Assembly: GCA_016098155.1 (NCBI GenBank)
Contig: JAAAJB010000004.1
Location: forward strand, 1-64,000
Origin: Actinomortierella ambigua
Lineage: Eukaryota > Mortierellomycota > Mortierellomycetes > Mortierellales > Mortierellaceae
Length of the DNA stretch: 64,000 bases
Direction of reading: 5' to 3'
Positions 24,362 through 35,985 of this stretch are shown in pieces; the stretch's first letter is position 1; each line of letters opens with the position of its first letter. A program made the position numbers and the translations under genes. Below the pieces are notes generated by a model. That model did no database searches, was not told the origin of the DNA, and saw only the letters and a list, made by a program, of their open reading frames with translations.

Positions 24362-26102
24362 GGAGTTAGAGAGACGGTCAGAGAGAGCGAGGTGGGCACG
24401 ATTTTAGCCTTTCGACTATCTACACAAGGACATCGATAGACTTACTCTTCTCCAAAAAGCCTCTGAAAAGATGGAGGAGCGTGAACCCGTTAAAATTTGG
24501 GTTGGAGCGAAAGTTGAGCTCGACCACATGCTCCTGGATCGCCATCAACATCGACACCATGCCCTTTACCGACATTGCCATCCCGTTCCACTCCACCACC
24601 TCATACGGGCGTAACGGCGCCTCTGCGATCTGGCCCGTCGCATACAGCTCCGCCCACATGTCGCCCTTCTTGTAGTCATTGTCTGCGTCCCAGTGCAAAG
24701 TCCGGCTTCCGACCTGGGAGACAGCCCCGCCGACGTTGGTCACGCCGGCGTTCCAGCATGGGTGGCTCCAGTCGGGAAAGGCAATGTCCATCCGGTACAG
24801 GTCGTGGTTCGGGTTGTGCAGCACCGCCACATCCTGCGTCGTGAAACATGTCTCGCACAGATCAAACGTCCCCGCTGGACACGACGTGCACGTGTACCGG
24901 ATCCGGTGGTCAAACGCCTGGGGTCGATGGCACCCATCGCATCCTAGCGACGGCATCGCGTGTCGCCAGACGACATTCTGGTAGCCGTTGCGGGGTGCTT
25001 CTCCGCCAAAGTAAGACTCGCCCTCTGGGTTGTCCGGGGTCCAGCGGTATGGCAATGGGTCCAGGCGCAACACCTTCTCAGTCGTGCCCGTAGCTGGTTT
25101 CCAGTTTTGGATCACAGGTAATGATGGCAGGACCCGCGGCGCCACTTTGTCGTAAAAGGCATCGTCACTCATGTTTGTGATCGATAGACCACCTCCTCCC
25201 GCTGCCGCTCCTGCTGTTGCTGTTGCCGTTGCTGCACCTGTTCCCGCATGATTGTCCACCCTAGCCAACGGAATGGACGGTGATGCTGCACTGGATGCCA
25301 CGGCAAAGGTATAGGCTGGAGGCTCAGTGTTGAACGGCGACGACTTTTCGGGTAGCACTGCCCCTAACGCTGCTGGCGAGCTAGAGGGCTCATACATGGG
25401 TGCCGGTCCTAGCAGGGGCGACGCTGGGTTAAAGAAGGTAGAGGTTGTTGGTGTTACAACGTCGACTGGGTAGGCTTGGTAAACCTGTTGTTGGGATGCA
25501 GGTCCCGATGGAGTCGAAGAAGACAAGTTGATCTGAGAAACACTCGTCAATTGGGGTGAGGCTACAAAACATGGAGAGGGAGGGCTCGAGTACACTTGTG
25601 GGGCTCGGCGGACAGGTTGAGGAGCGATGACAGGGGATGCGATGGGTGACGCAGATGGTGGATATTGCTGGGGTGCCGAGGGTGTGGAAGCGCGAATGAC
25701 TGGCGACGTGGTGAAAGACCGATGCGAAGGTGTTGGTGAAGGGACAGGGGAGGGTACAGAGGGCCGCTCGTACGACGCAGCATGCGAGCCAACTGCAGGA
25801 TACACTGGGTAGTACTGGGGCGATGCAGCCGTTGAAGGCGACATTTGTGGATATGGCTGATAGGGATGGGATACGGCCTGTGGATAATGCGTAGAAGTTT
25901 GCATGGGGTATGATACAGGCTGCTGAGGGTGAGGCATTGGCTGTGGGGAGGTGGATCCTGGTGGCGGTGGATACGTTGGTGGTAATTGAGCAAAGGGTGC
26001 AGGCTGGGCTATGGGCGCAGGCTGAGCATAAGGAAGAGGTTGCGATGTCCCGGACTGCTGGCCCTGTTGAACATAGTAGTAAGCCTGAAACTGATCTGCC
26101 AT
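23669..26102 (-). CDS. ZZ-type zinc-finger protein with Pro/Gln/Tyr-rich N-terminus
   Basis: Two exons, 26102-24446 and 24309-23669 (765 aa). Residues about 1-320 are low-complexity P/Q/S/Y-rich sequence, likely disordered. Residues about 384-437 form a ZZ finger: CDGC, then YTCTSC, DLCETC and a closing HNPNH. ZZ fingers bind zinc and often read histone or degron N-termini. The following region (HPCWNAGVTNVGGAV, DMWAELYATGQIAEAPLRPY) and the second exon (PYAFPKLKVVRATGCGFFDF, ILLEQYLDRILEGDR) are globular but unrecognised. The junction splits a Met codon (EK/M/PYAF) and keeps the frame. A pure GA/TC microsatellite sits at the 3' end of the intron and would act as its polypyrimidine tract. Function unknown. 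Confidence 0.82.
24317..24354. repeat. (GA)n microsatellite in an intron
   Basis: About 19 uninterrupted GA units, reading as (TC)n on the minus strand a few bases upstream of the acceptor of the ZZ-gene intron. Confidence 0.95.
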
Positions 26103-27061
26103 TGACTAGAATGAGGTTGACTGGCCAATGAAGCGAGTGCGAGGAAGATGAAGAGTGGGATGAGGATGAATGAGATTCACGGCAGGGGAGGCGAAACCCT
26201 TTTTATGTTCAGTCTTGCTCATGGGAAGGTAACATACGAAAGGTACGCCTCTTCTCTTTTTTGTTTTTTTTTGTTTCCAGCTTCCTCCAGGCGCAGGTAC
26301 AAAGTTAGTCTGTCGGCCCTGGCGGTTGCTCTCAGGGAACGAGAGCATAGCCGATTCGACTGTCTCATTTGCTTGATGGGTGGACAGACAGCCGTTTAAA
26401 CTCAAATCAATCTACACTGACAATCAAAAAAACGGTGGATCAGTGAGCAAACGGTTGATGTCGACTACCAATAACACTAGGATAATAAGCGAGAACCTCA
26501 TACTACGCCTTGCCATGCATGACCATGACTTCGTCATGTACGCCGTCTCAGGCTCTTTAACCTCAACACACTGGCCATCCCTGACTCATTGTCATGGTAC
26601 AACAAATCATCACTAACCCTCTAGATGCTCTCTACTACTACGCGTGACACGAGAACAGGTAGGTCGACTGCAAAACAACATATGCTTGTCAGGGAGTCTT
26701 GACACCAAAACTAAACCTCTCTTGTCCATGTCACCCTCTCGCCCTGTCCAGGCGATCAAACCTTGAAAGAGAGGGCCACCTATACTTTTTATTTCATATT
26801 TCCCCGCATTCCGCCTCTGAGAGTGGACCCCATCCACCTGTAATATCGAAAGGAGTGTCGATCATGCGGGCAACTCGAACAAGTATAAATAATGAGGAGG
26901 GAACGACAAAAAATCAATGAACTCTTCCTGAACGGAGAAACCCCTGTATAAAAGCATCCTCGCCCGCCTTCCTCCACCTTGACCTCTTTTCCCCTTTCCA
27001 CTACCCTCTCTCCTCCCTTCACTCTCTCACACTCTCTCATACACTCTCGCAGCCCAACGCC
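26103..27061. other. Divergent intergenic region, ZZ gene/GNAT gene
   Basis: About 960 bp serving as 5' flank to both neighbours. The last 120 bases before the GNAT start are strongly pyrimidine-rich. No gene or known site is recognised. Confidence 0.45.
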
Positions 27062-27784
27062 ATGCCTGTCACTGCTGAACAGTTTGGATTTCGGAATGTA
27101 AGTTGGCAGCGCAACAGCCCGCTGTTATAAATCTTATTCTTACAGAAAAAAAAAAAAGAAAATGGAGAAGGAAGAAGAGCGCACAAGACTCTAACACTGG
27201 AATGTCTATACGAATGTATGACACTTACACAGACCAAGCCCGAAGAAATCGACATCTTTGTCGATATTCTGGAACGAGCGGCCACATGGATGGTCGCTAA
27301 CAAGCTGAATCAATGGTACCCGGGATCTTTTGTGGCTCCGAAGACGTATGCCCACATCAAAAACACCATTGCGGCGGGAAACGCCTACTTCATTGTCAAG
27401 TACGGCAACAACACTAACAACAACAACACGGAAGACTCGTCGAGTGACGAGACCATCATTGGCACATTTACGCTCAACTACGACGATCCCTTTGACGAGA
27501 TGCTGTGGAAGGATCTGGTCGAGGACTGGACGGACGGCGTCTACCTCCATCGCCTGGTGGTCGAGCGCGAGTACAAGGGCTTGAACCTGGGACCCAAGGC
27601 TCTTCACTTTGGTGAACAGATGGGTCTCCGCCATGGCAAGAAGTACCTGAGACTCGACTGCATGGCCGACAACAAACTCCTCAAGGCCTACTACCGAGAG
27701 AAGGCCCACTTTAAGGAGTTTGACGACTACCCGGGCGAGCGTCTCTTTGGCCGCTTTGAGCGCCCCATCACCGCTACTTTGTGA
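27062..27784 (+). CDS. GNAT-family N-acetyltransferase
   Basis: Exons 27062-27097 and 27233-27784 (195 aa). The first exon encodes only MPVTAEQFGFRN and is followed by GTAAGT; the second starts at TKPEEIDIF after a TACACAG acceptor. The core matches the GCN5-related fold: IIGTFTLNYDD (beta strands), VYLHRLVVEREYKGLNLG (acetyl-CoA pyrophosphate loop, R-x-x-K-G-x-x-L-G) and KYLRLDCMADNKLLKAYYRE (C-terminal alpha/beta with the common N-x-x-L-x-x-Y-Y signature). An Asn-rich insert (NNTNNNNTED) sits between strands. It is probably a small soluble enzyme acetylating an amine, substrate unknown. It converges with the CofD-like gene (about 200 bp). Confidence 0.88.
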
Positions 27785-27981
27785 GAGAGAAGAGAGAGGG
27801 GGGAAGAAAGGACCCCTAGCCCTCTCTCCTTAGTATCCACTCATTCTTTTTATACCGTATATCTCACTCGCATACCCCACCCCACCTCCCACCTTCCTTT
27901 TCGCATGCAGCACTCTAAAAAAGTTTATGACACTACAATAATAAAAGGGTAGTCATCAAATCATGAATAGTGCCATCCGCT

Positions 27982-30604
27982 TTAAAAAAAAAATAAAAAA
28001 AAAAAAATAAAAAATCTAAGCACTTTTTCTTGCCCCCGCTGCTCCGGCTGCTGTTCATCTTCATCCTCAGCATCCACAATCGTCCGCAACACCTGGTCCA
28101 GGTCCTGCTCATCATAGATCGGCCGCCCACTAGCATCCATCTTGCCCTTGCACGGAACACACTCGATCCCGAGCTTCTCAATCCCCCACGTATCCACCTC
28201 GATCTCCGAGTTGTCCAGGTAGATCAGATGCGTGATATACTTGACCGGCGCGTACTCGCGTGGCCAATGCAGCCCCGATAACCGCACGGACGAATTCAGC
28301 GCCGTCGTGATCGCCCACACAAAGTCCAACGCCGTATACTCGGGCGTCTCGCGATCATTCGACCCATTCAGCATAAAGATCTTGTTCTTCAACGACCGCG
28401 ACTCGGCTATCCCGCGCCCGACATCCTTGAGGATCAAACATGGGATGATCGACGTATACAACGACCCGATCGAGTACAGCATCGTCTCCATCTCGGCCAA
28501 ACACACCAGCATCTTGGGGTTCGGTGGCGGGAAGATCTCCTGCCCATACTCGTTGATATAGTACAGCCGCGTGATCCTCGACTGGAGCGAACAGTTGTTC
28601 GACGGCGTCTTGTCAAAGTGGATGTTGTTCTGCGTCAGCTTCAACGTCGAGAATGTGTCCTCTTGGTGTGACGACGACAGAAGCGCCTGTAAGTCCGGCT
28701 CAGGCGTTGACCGTGATGTGCTCCCGTTCGTCAACGAGTCGATGCTCGATGCCATCGCGCCATTACTGTTGTTGTTATTGCTGCCGTTACTAGTGAATGG
28801 GTTGTAATGGCCACTGCTGCTGCTGCTGCTGCCGCCATTGCTATTGTTGTTGCCTCCATTCTGGTTCTGACCGTTCACCTCGGAACCAAAGCCACCACTG
28901 GTGGCCAGAGAAGGATGGGAGATCGCGCACTGACCAAGGATAGAATGGCCGTTCTTCAGCAGAGCAGCGATGGCAATGCCATGGTTAGTGTTAATGACAG
29001 GGATGACGCGCGTTGGCTCCTTGACACCCGTGATGGCTGCAAATAGGAACACGGCCGACTCGAGCGATCCAAAGAACATGCGCGCACCCGTCAGAAAGAG
29101 GTTGCCGATCGAGCCGTTCGCAAACGAGAACCGCTTGTGTGCACGCTTCAAGATCTCGGATTGGACAAAGATCAGGAAGCCGCGGATAACCTCCTTTTTC
29201 TCGGACGGAATGTGTCTCCAGAGTCTGTTTGAGGGATGGAGGGGGGGAAAGTTGAGAGAGAAGATAAGGGGTGTGTGCATCCAATCAGGAGGAGAGGGGG
29301 CCACGCCAAAACCTCACACGGTTAAGAGGGCGAGACAATCATGCCACGATTATATTTTCGAGACACGACAACGTGTAGAATTCAGCCCTTCTTTTTTTTT
29401 TTCGAGGGATTGTTTTGCTTACCGATGGCTTCCCTCGACAATCTCGACCCACTCGTTCTTACTGGCATTCTCATCGCCGTGGCCAGGCAGGCGATATCCC
29501 AGCAGTTCCTGGATGGCTTTTCGGCCGATATCGTGCTCGTCGACGCGGATCAGACGGATCAGGCGCGACCGAATGTCGCCAATGGCCGGACCATCCAGAA
29601 CTCGAAGGATTTCGCTCGTCGACCCGCCGTTATCAGATATGCCCACTATTTTATTACCATCAGAAAATGTTATTAATAAAGAGCAAGAGATGGAGGGAGC
29701 AAAAAATAGAATTCGAACGGGCGTATGGTTCAGGGTTGGTTGACATGTGGAGGGAGGCAGGGCTCCTCTCCCAACCATGTCATTATTACATCCTCCCTCT
29801 CCCTCTCTCTCTCTTGACTGACCTGCCCACCCCCAGTCGTATGTGTCACAAGAGGATGAGAAAGGAAGAAAGAAAGAAAAAAACTTCATCCTTCATGTCA
29901 CTCGACTAAAGAGTGGGAGAGGGATTAATGGAAAATACCTCAACCATCTTACACATACACCCACCCGCCCATTCTTTGTGAGTAAGAGACTTACAGACAT
30001 AAGTGACGTTCGGGGTCATGTTCTGAAGCAGCTGAACGAGTGAGTTGCATGCTGTGCCACCAGAGACAACGACGATCCCTGCATCGGCACCCCCTCGCGT
30101 GCTTGTGGAGCGGGTAGACCATGTAGTTGTGGACGGTATGGTTGCTGCTGTTGCGTCTATTGTGGTGGTCATAGCAGCAGCAGAAGCTGTAGTGGCTGAT
30201 ACTGCTGCTCCAGCCAGTGGCACAGGTGCTGTACTCTGTATCGGCGAGGCTACCAATGGTGCAGAGGGCTGTAGTGGTGAAGGACCAGGCTGGTGGCCAG
30301 CCTCGCCTACTGCTGTTCCCTTTCCGAGAGCAAGAGCGGCTTTAAACTGGTCTGTGACACAGGTAATACCATGGGGATCGGCATGCGAGGTAGTGGAGGT
30401 GGCGTCGGAGATGCCGCCATTGGTCAGTGGGCGAGCATCGCCATTGTGATTGAGATGCGAATCGACCTTTTGCTGGTGCTGTTGGAGGGAAGTTCGTCGG
30501 AGAGTGGTAAAGGGGGACAGGATAGGCAAGGGAATAGGGTCGCCATTCTTGTAGCCAGGGCCATTGCCAATCAGAGGGCCATTCATGCCTGGGAGTGAGT
30601 TCAT
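27982..30604 (-). CDS. CofD/YvcK (UPF0052)-family protein
   Basis: Proposed exons in transcription order: 30604-29995, 29645-29423, 29224-27982 (691 aa). It belongs to the fungal group related to bacterial YvcK/CofD proteins, a Rossmann-like nucleotide-binding family; in bacteria YvcK binds UDP-sugars. Landmarks: GIVVVSGGTACNSLVQLL, then across the first intron VTYVLGISDNGGSTSEIL and DGPAIGDIRSRLIRL, followed by FSFANGSIGNLFLTGAR and PTRVIPVINTNHGIAIAALL. The first 190 residues are low complexity (S/T/A). A Ser/Asn/Gly linker (about 28740-28880) splits the domain. The C-terminus reads KVLRFFIFFFLFFF, encoded by a T-rich tract, and is odd: it may be a genuine tail or an unrecognised final intron. 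Biochemical role in fungi is unknown to me. Confidence 0.85.
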
Positions 30605-31056
30605 GGTGTTGAAAAGAAAAGAGTGGAGAGGGAAAGAGAAAAAAAAAGGTGGAAGTGAGAAAAAAGAGTGGAAGCGAATTGATAAGCCCGATGCAGGAGG
30701 AGAAAAAAGATAAGAAAACCGAATGTAGGCTGATGACCAAGCTGCACCCTTTTCTCTGTTATGCTCGGGAATTAAACAAGAAAAAGCAGGGGAAAAAGAG
30801 TGCACTCACCACAAACGGAATTAGTCTTCTTTATTTTGCGTTTGAGAAACTGCAGCATGAAGCTAAAATCATGGGCAGCGCTAAAGTCAGGGCAGGACTA
30901 GGGAAAGGTGGAACCCACTGAAAAATGTGACAACACCATGCCTCTTTTATAGCACGCTAGCAGCGAGCCATTGGCATACCCCCCACCTACCTTGCATTTG
31001 CATTGACACCAAAACAGATAAACATGTGGATCTTTTTTTTTCTTCCTTTATTTGAT
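30605..31056. other. Intergenic region
   Basis: 5' flank of the CofD-like gene and 3' flank of the polyQ gene. A-rich, no gene seen. Confidence 0.45.
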
Positions 31057-31585
31057 CTAGTACAGCATCGCCTTGTTACTCAGCCGGTATTGTTGTTGTT
31101 GCTGTTGCTGTTGCTGTTGCTGGTGTTGAAGAGCAGACATCACTGTTTTCGGATGCCCCGTCTTGTACACCGGATGGACTTGCTGCTGCTGCTGCTGCTG
31201 TTGTTGTTGTTGACCAAACTTGCCGCCACGCGGAGAAAGCACTTGCTGAGTCACCACTGCTCCTCCTGCTCCTCCTACCCCACTATCAGGCGTCATCACC
31301 CGTTGAGATCCAACAGACTGCCCATCCACCCGCGAGGATGATGGCGACGACGAAGCCGAGGAGATGGCTGGCGTGCTCATCTGCATATCAGCGTGCTGCA
31401 TGTCCACCATGCTCTGTGCCATCGATGCATATCGCCCTCCACTGGGCCGTTGACGTGTCATGTCCGACGATCCCCTGTGCTGATGATGTGGGTACTGAGT
31501 TTGTTGTTGTTGCCGTTGTTGTTGCTGCTGTTGTTGTTGTTGTGGCGGCGGTTGCCGTGGTTGCTGCTGCTGTTGATGCTGCTGT

Positions 31586-31620
<35 letters not shown>

Positions 31621-34600
31621 CATGTGGGCTCGTCGTTCCATCAACGTAGGCTGGGCAAGATGGAGGTCCGAGATTTGGCCCGACTGCAACGTCTCTCGTC
31701 CATGCTGATGCCTTTGATGTTGCTGTTGTTGAGGTTGCTGCTGGTGTTGCTGCTGTCGTCGCTCCTGGGTCAAGGTGGCTCCTCTGACTGGAAGCTCGCG
31801 CAGATTGCGCTCAATGGCCAAGTCTGACGCATGCGTCTCATGCTGACCACCATCAGCCAACGATCCATTGGCTGTCGTGCTGAAGATGGATGTAGGACTG
31901 TGGGCAGAATACTTGGCCATTAATTGACGCACACTCGCCTGTCGCCGTGCCACAGATTCCAACGCCTGATGTTGTTGCTGATGCTGTTGCGGGGGTAACT
32001 GCTGCTGCTGCTGCTGCTGCTGCTGTTCCTGATATTGTTCCGCAACCGTCGGTGAGTCTGGATCGGCAAACGCTCCTCTTCCTTCTCTTCTTCCACCACC
32101 ACCACCGGTCGATGGTTGGGCGTGAATTGAACGCTGCTCAATAGCAGAAAACTGCTGCCTTTCCCGCGGGATCTGAGAGAGCCGAGGAGATACGGCGCCC
32201 TGTGCTCGCTGTTGTTGAGCTGCCGCCACTGCTGCCGACGCACGCGACATATGTTGCTGTTGAGAAAGCGTACCGGGGTCCTGTTCGGCCAAGTCTGACT
32301 CTTCATCCTGCGGTCGAAATGCTGCGCGACTCCGTTGCTGACCATGCCCAACTCCTCCTCCTCCTCCTCCCAGACCGCCACCACCACCACCACCGCTCCG
32401 CGCCATCTCACGTCTTGCAGGCAACGTGTCGCTTCGAGCCATCGCCGACGAACCAGAGCTCATCATGGACCCATTGCGCTCATGCGACACATAATCCGAC
32501 GTATAGCCTTGCCGAGCAGATCCCTCCTGTAGTTGTTGATGAAGATGATGCTGATGCTGATGCTGATTCTGATGCTGCAGACTCAAGCGGAATTGAGACG
32601 TCGAACTGGACCGTCCCATCGGCACACTGGCCACCATCATCGCCGCCTGGCCAAAGGACGAAACGGACCCTGCGGACTCGTATCCAGACGGGTGCCATGT
32701 CTGGCGCACAACCTCACGGACGCGACTGACAGTCGTAGTAGGGTGGGAGCGATCTTCGCCAGCGGAGGTGTAACCACCGAGCGATGGTGTCGATCGTCCG
32801 CCGCCGTGCGCAAGACTGGCTGAGCGGTAGACGTTCGAGGTTGCTGCTGCTACTGCTGCCGCCGTCGTGACGGATCCTCGCGGTGATCGTGGTACGATAC
32901 TGGCTGAAGACGAATACTGAGGGATCGGCGAAGAAGGCGTCGCATATTGTGGTTCCCGGTTGTTGTTGTTGTTGTTGTTGGTCATCGTCGTCATCATCGG
33001 CGGCGGTGGTGGAGCCTGTACCACAGGAGAGATTGTCGATCTTGCCTCCACATCAGCAATGAGATTGGCCGTGAAGAGGAGCGACTCGGTCAGGCTGCGG
33101 ATTTGGTCATCACTCGCACGCAAGAGTGCCTGCATTGACGACGACTCGACCAGCGACACATCCGCCTTCACCCAAGCCCGGATCGTCTGGTTCATGGACA
33201 ATGCATGCGAGACGATGCGTGCCATACCCTGGACCGACGGGACCGCGTGCTCGGAGGGGACGAGTTCGACCGCATGGTTGATGGTCTTTTCAAAAAAGTC
33301 AAACGCGTCCTTCAACAGCTCGACGTGCTGTGTCGATACAAAGACAGCAGCTGATCCTGCTGCGGAGGTTTGGCGCGAGTGAGGGCGAGGAATGCGCTCC
33401 TTGCGGGGGGGAGATGGACGTGACAACGCCGCACTACCAGTCGCTGACGGAGCAGTCGTCGCATCTTGGTCGCCGCCAAGCTTCTTTAGCATTTGAGACG
33501 AGACGGGTGATCGCAAGGGCGAGCCATGGTCATGACCACCGCCACCACCGCTGCCAACTATAGCACTCTCCAAAGATGTACCACCACCGCCGCCGCCGCC
33601 TCCCCCACGTTTGTCCAGGGTGCTTCTCGGCTTACCCTCGGGGCCGGCTCGAAGATCGGCCGCCTGAGGTCGCAAGGGAGTCGCCAAGGACGCAGACGAG
33701 GACGAGGAGGCAGGTAACGGTACACCGTTGCCGCCACCAAGAGAGAGGGACCGGCTCATGCGCTCCATCTCCAGCTCTTCGACGCGAGCCTTGAGAGATT
33801 TGAGCTCGTCCATCATCACGCGCCGGCTCCTCTCCATGGCCAGCGACCCTGCGTTGGCGCGTGTGAGCGTCGACTCTGACTGAGATTCGTCCTCGGAAGT
33901 GACGAGGCCCAACCCGAGCTGTTGCTGCGCGTGGCGAACCGAGGAAGAGGAGGAGACGGAGGTGGAGGAGGAAGGGACGCCTGCACCTCCTCGTTGGCGA
34001 CCAGTACTAGCTTCCTGCTGGTCGTACGTAGATGCATGGTATTGCGACTCGAGACGCATCAGCCGCGACCCATGAGGCTGCTGTTGTGGTTGAGATGAGT
34101 TTGCATTTCGTATGGAAGATTGGCGACTCAAAGACAGCTTATCCAAGTTATCTGAGACGCGCCGCAACCCTCTTGGAGCCTCATCGGATGTCTTTGAGAC
34201 TCTTGCACTGGAGGTCAAAGACAACGATGGCTTTCGGGCTAGTCCTCCTGCTGCTGCTGCTGCTGTTGTTGTGGTGGTGGTGGTGGTGGTGGTTGCTGCT
34301 GCACTCTCGCCTTCTTGTTTGATGGACCCACGGCGATTCATTCTGTCGAGTGCGCGTGCTCGTAGGTTCTTGATGGTATCGGTGCTTTCATCTGCATCTT
34401 TACCCGAGCCAGCCGTGTACTGACTGTAGAGACCACTGGTGGTCTTTGGGGAAGAAGCAGCAGCAGCAGCAGCAGTTATGGTGGATAGACGAGCGCGACG
34501 GGTTTCCTGGATGTTGCTGTTGCTGCCTCTTGGACGCGGCAACGATTTTTGGTGTTGTCTGAGGAAACGCTGTGGTGTGAAAGGCTCGTTGGATTCGCTT

Positions 34601-34770
34601 GGCTGAGTTTCGTCGTCATATTCAAAGTCGAGGCCTTCCGTCTCGACGTCTGCCTCCAGGTCAGCCTCGGAGGCAGAGGCTGCCGAGCTGGTGGCATAGT
34701 TGTTTTCAGCCGAGAAGTAGCGCCAGTCTAGGTCAGCGTCGCTGGGGCGGTGACCAGCTAGTGCATTCAT
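31057..34770 (-). CDS. Large polyglutamine-rich low-complexity protein, function unknown
   Basis: A single uninterrupted frame of 1237 aa. Most of it is disordered: Ser/Thr/Ala-rich, Gly runs (about 33585-33610), and many Gln runs in the last 350 residues (for example 31990-32030, 31560-31625, 31180-31215), encoded by CAG mixed with CAA. A short acidic N-terminus (ADLEADVETEGLDFEYDDE) and one helical ordered block at residues about 475-580 (HVELLKDAFDFFEKTINHAV, VQGMARIVSHALSMNQTIRA, RSLTESLLFTANLIADVEA) are the only parts likely to fold. A possible short coiled coil is SRRVMMDELKSLKARVEELE near residue 315. I do not recognise it. Its length, open frame and ordered block argue for a real gene; transcriptional or RNA-granule roles are common for such composition but are speculation here. 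Confidence 0.78.
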
Positions 34771-35985
34771 GGTCTATGTGATGCAGACGCAGTGAGAGCG
34801 TTGAGTGTGTGTGGGGGGGAAAGTGGGGAAATGGACAGACAGGCCAGCCAGTTTTGAGGAGCTGCGAGAGAGAGGCGAAATGTAATAATTTTCTGGTACC
34901 TGAGGAAAAAAGGGGGGGGGGAGGGCGATGATGACAGTGAGAGCGTTTGAAGAAGGAGCGTGAATGCAAGAGATGGAGGGTCGACAATGGTGTCACATGC
35001 AAAGAAGAAGAACGAGAGAGGTTCGAAAAAGGGGAGTGAGAGAAAGAGAGGGGTAGGGTGGTCAAGAGAATGATAAGGCGTATGTGTATGAGTAAGAGAG
35101 AGAAGAAAGAGCAGCACCACAACAATGAAAAGGGAGGCCCAAACTCACTCACTTTCTCTCTCTCTCTTGTCTCTCTCCCCATTGTTGTCGCGGAGAATAG
35201 TGAGCTCAGAAAGAGAGAGAGAGAGAGAGAGAGCCAGCGAGAGAAGAGAGACAGAGAAAGGGGGGGGGGCAGTGGCCAAGTGGGAAGGTTTACAGACCAC
35301 GCAGGGAGACACAGCAGCATGTACATCGGATGCATGTGCGTATGAAGGCAAAACTAGCAAGGCCTGTGGAGTGGTTGGGGCAACAAGTGCAATTGAAAGC
35401 TGGGTACACAACACTGCCGCACTCTATCAATCTCCTTTCACTCACACACACTCTCTCTCTCGCTCGCTCTCGGCGCGACAACTCCTCCCCCTCTCCTCCC
35501 CACCCCCCACTCACCACTCACCCACACACCACTCGCCCACCCCTTATGCATGCCCATGCCCATGCCCTGCAGCACATGTCCAAGCTCAAGGGTCTGCCCT
35601 CGCTGGCCTAACGGTATAACATGCCACTCTTCTGCTGCTGCTGCTGCTTCTGTTGTTGCTTATGCTGCTGCTGCTGCTGCTGCTGCTGGCTTGTACAGTT
35701 CTGAGCTTTTTTTTTTCCGGTGAACAGTCGCGCGTGCAGCCCTTTCCCACTTTGAATGCCTCTCTCTCCCCTCGACAATAAAGACGATTCTTCGTGCCTA
35801 AAAAACTCGCCCCTTACTCCTGAGAAAAAAAATATCGAGCAAACCCCCTTTTTCCCAATCCCTTTGTCAGAAGGTTCTTTCTTGTATCGACACTTGTTTG
35901 CGCTGTGCTAGAATCATTTCATAGAACAACAGAGCAAGGAATGTATATTTTTTTGTTGGAAAGCATGGCATTGCGTCTTCCTCGT
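34771..35985. other. Intergenic region upstream of the polyQ gene
   Basis: About 1.2 kb with GA/TC repeats (35205-35235 and around), G and C runs, and a CTG tract (listed separately). No gene is seen. The tRNA-like phrase at 35605-35625 has no matching T-arm. Confidence 0.45.
35631..35689. repeat. Non-coding CTG trinucleotide repeat
   Basis: Interrupted (CTG)n with TTG/TTC/TAT interruptions, ending in nine consecutive CTG-type units, lying between genes rather than in a reading frame that I can support. Confidence 0.85.

Noticed and set aside
35600..35700. tRNA-like phrase GGCCTAACGGTATAAC
   Set aside because: No B-box or T-arm follows within tRNA distance; the downstream sequence is a CTG repeat.
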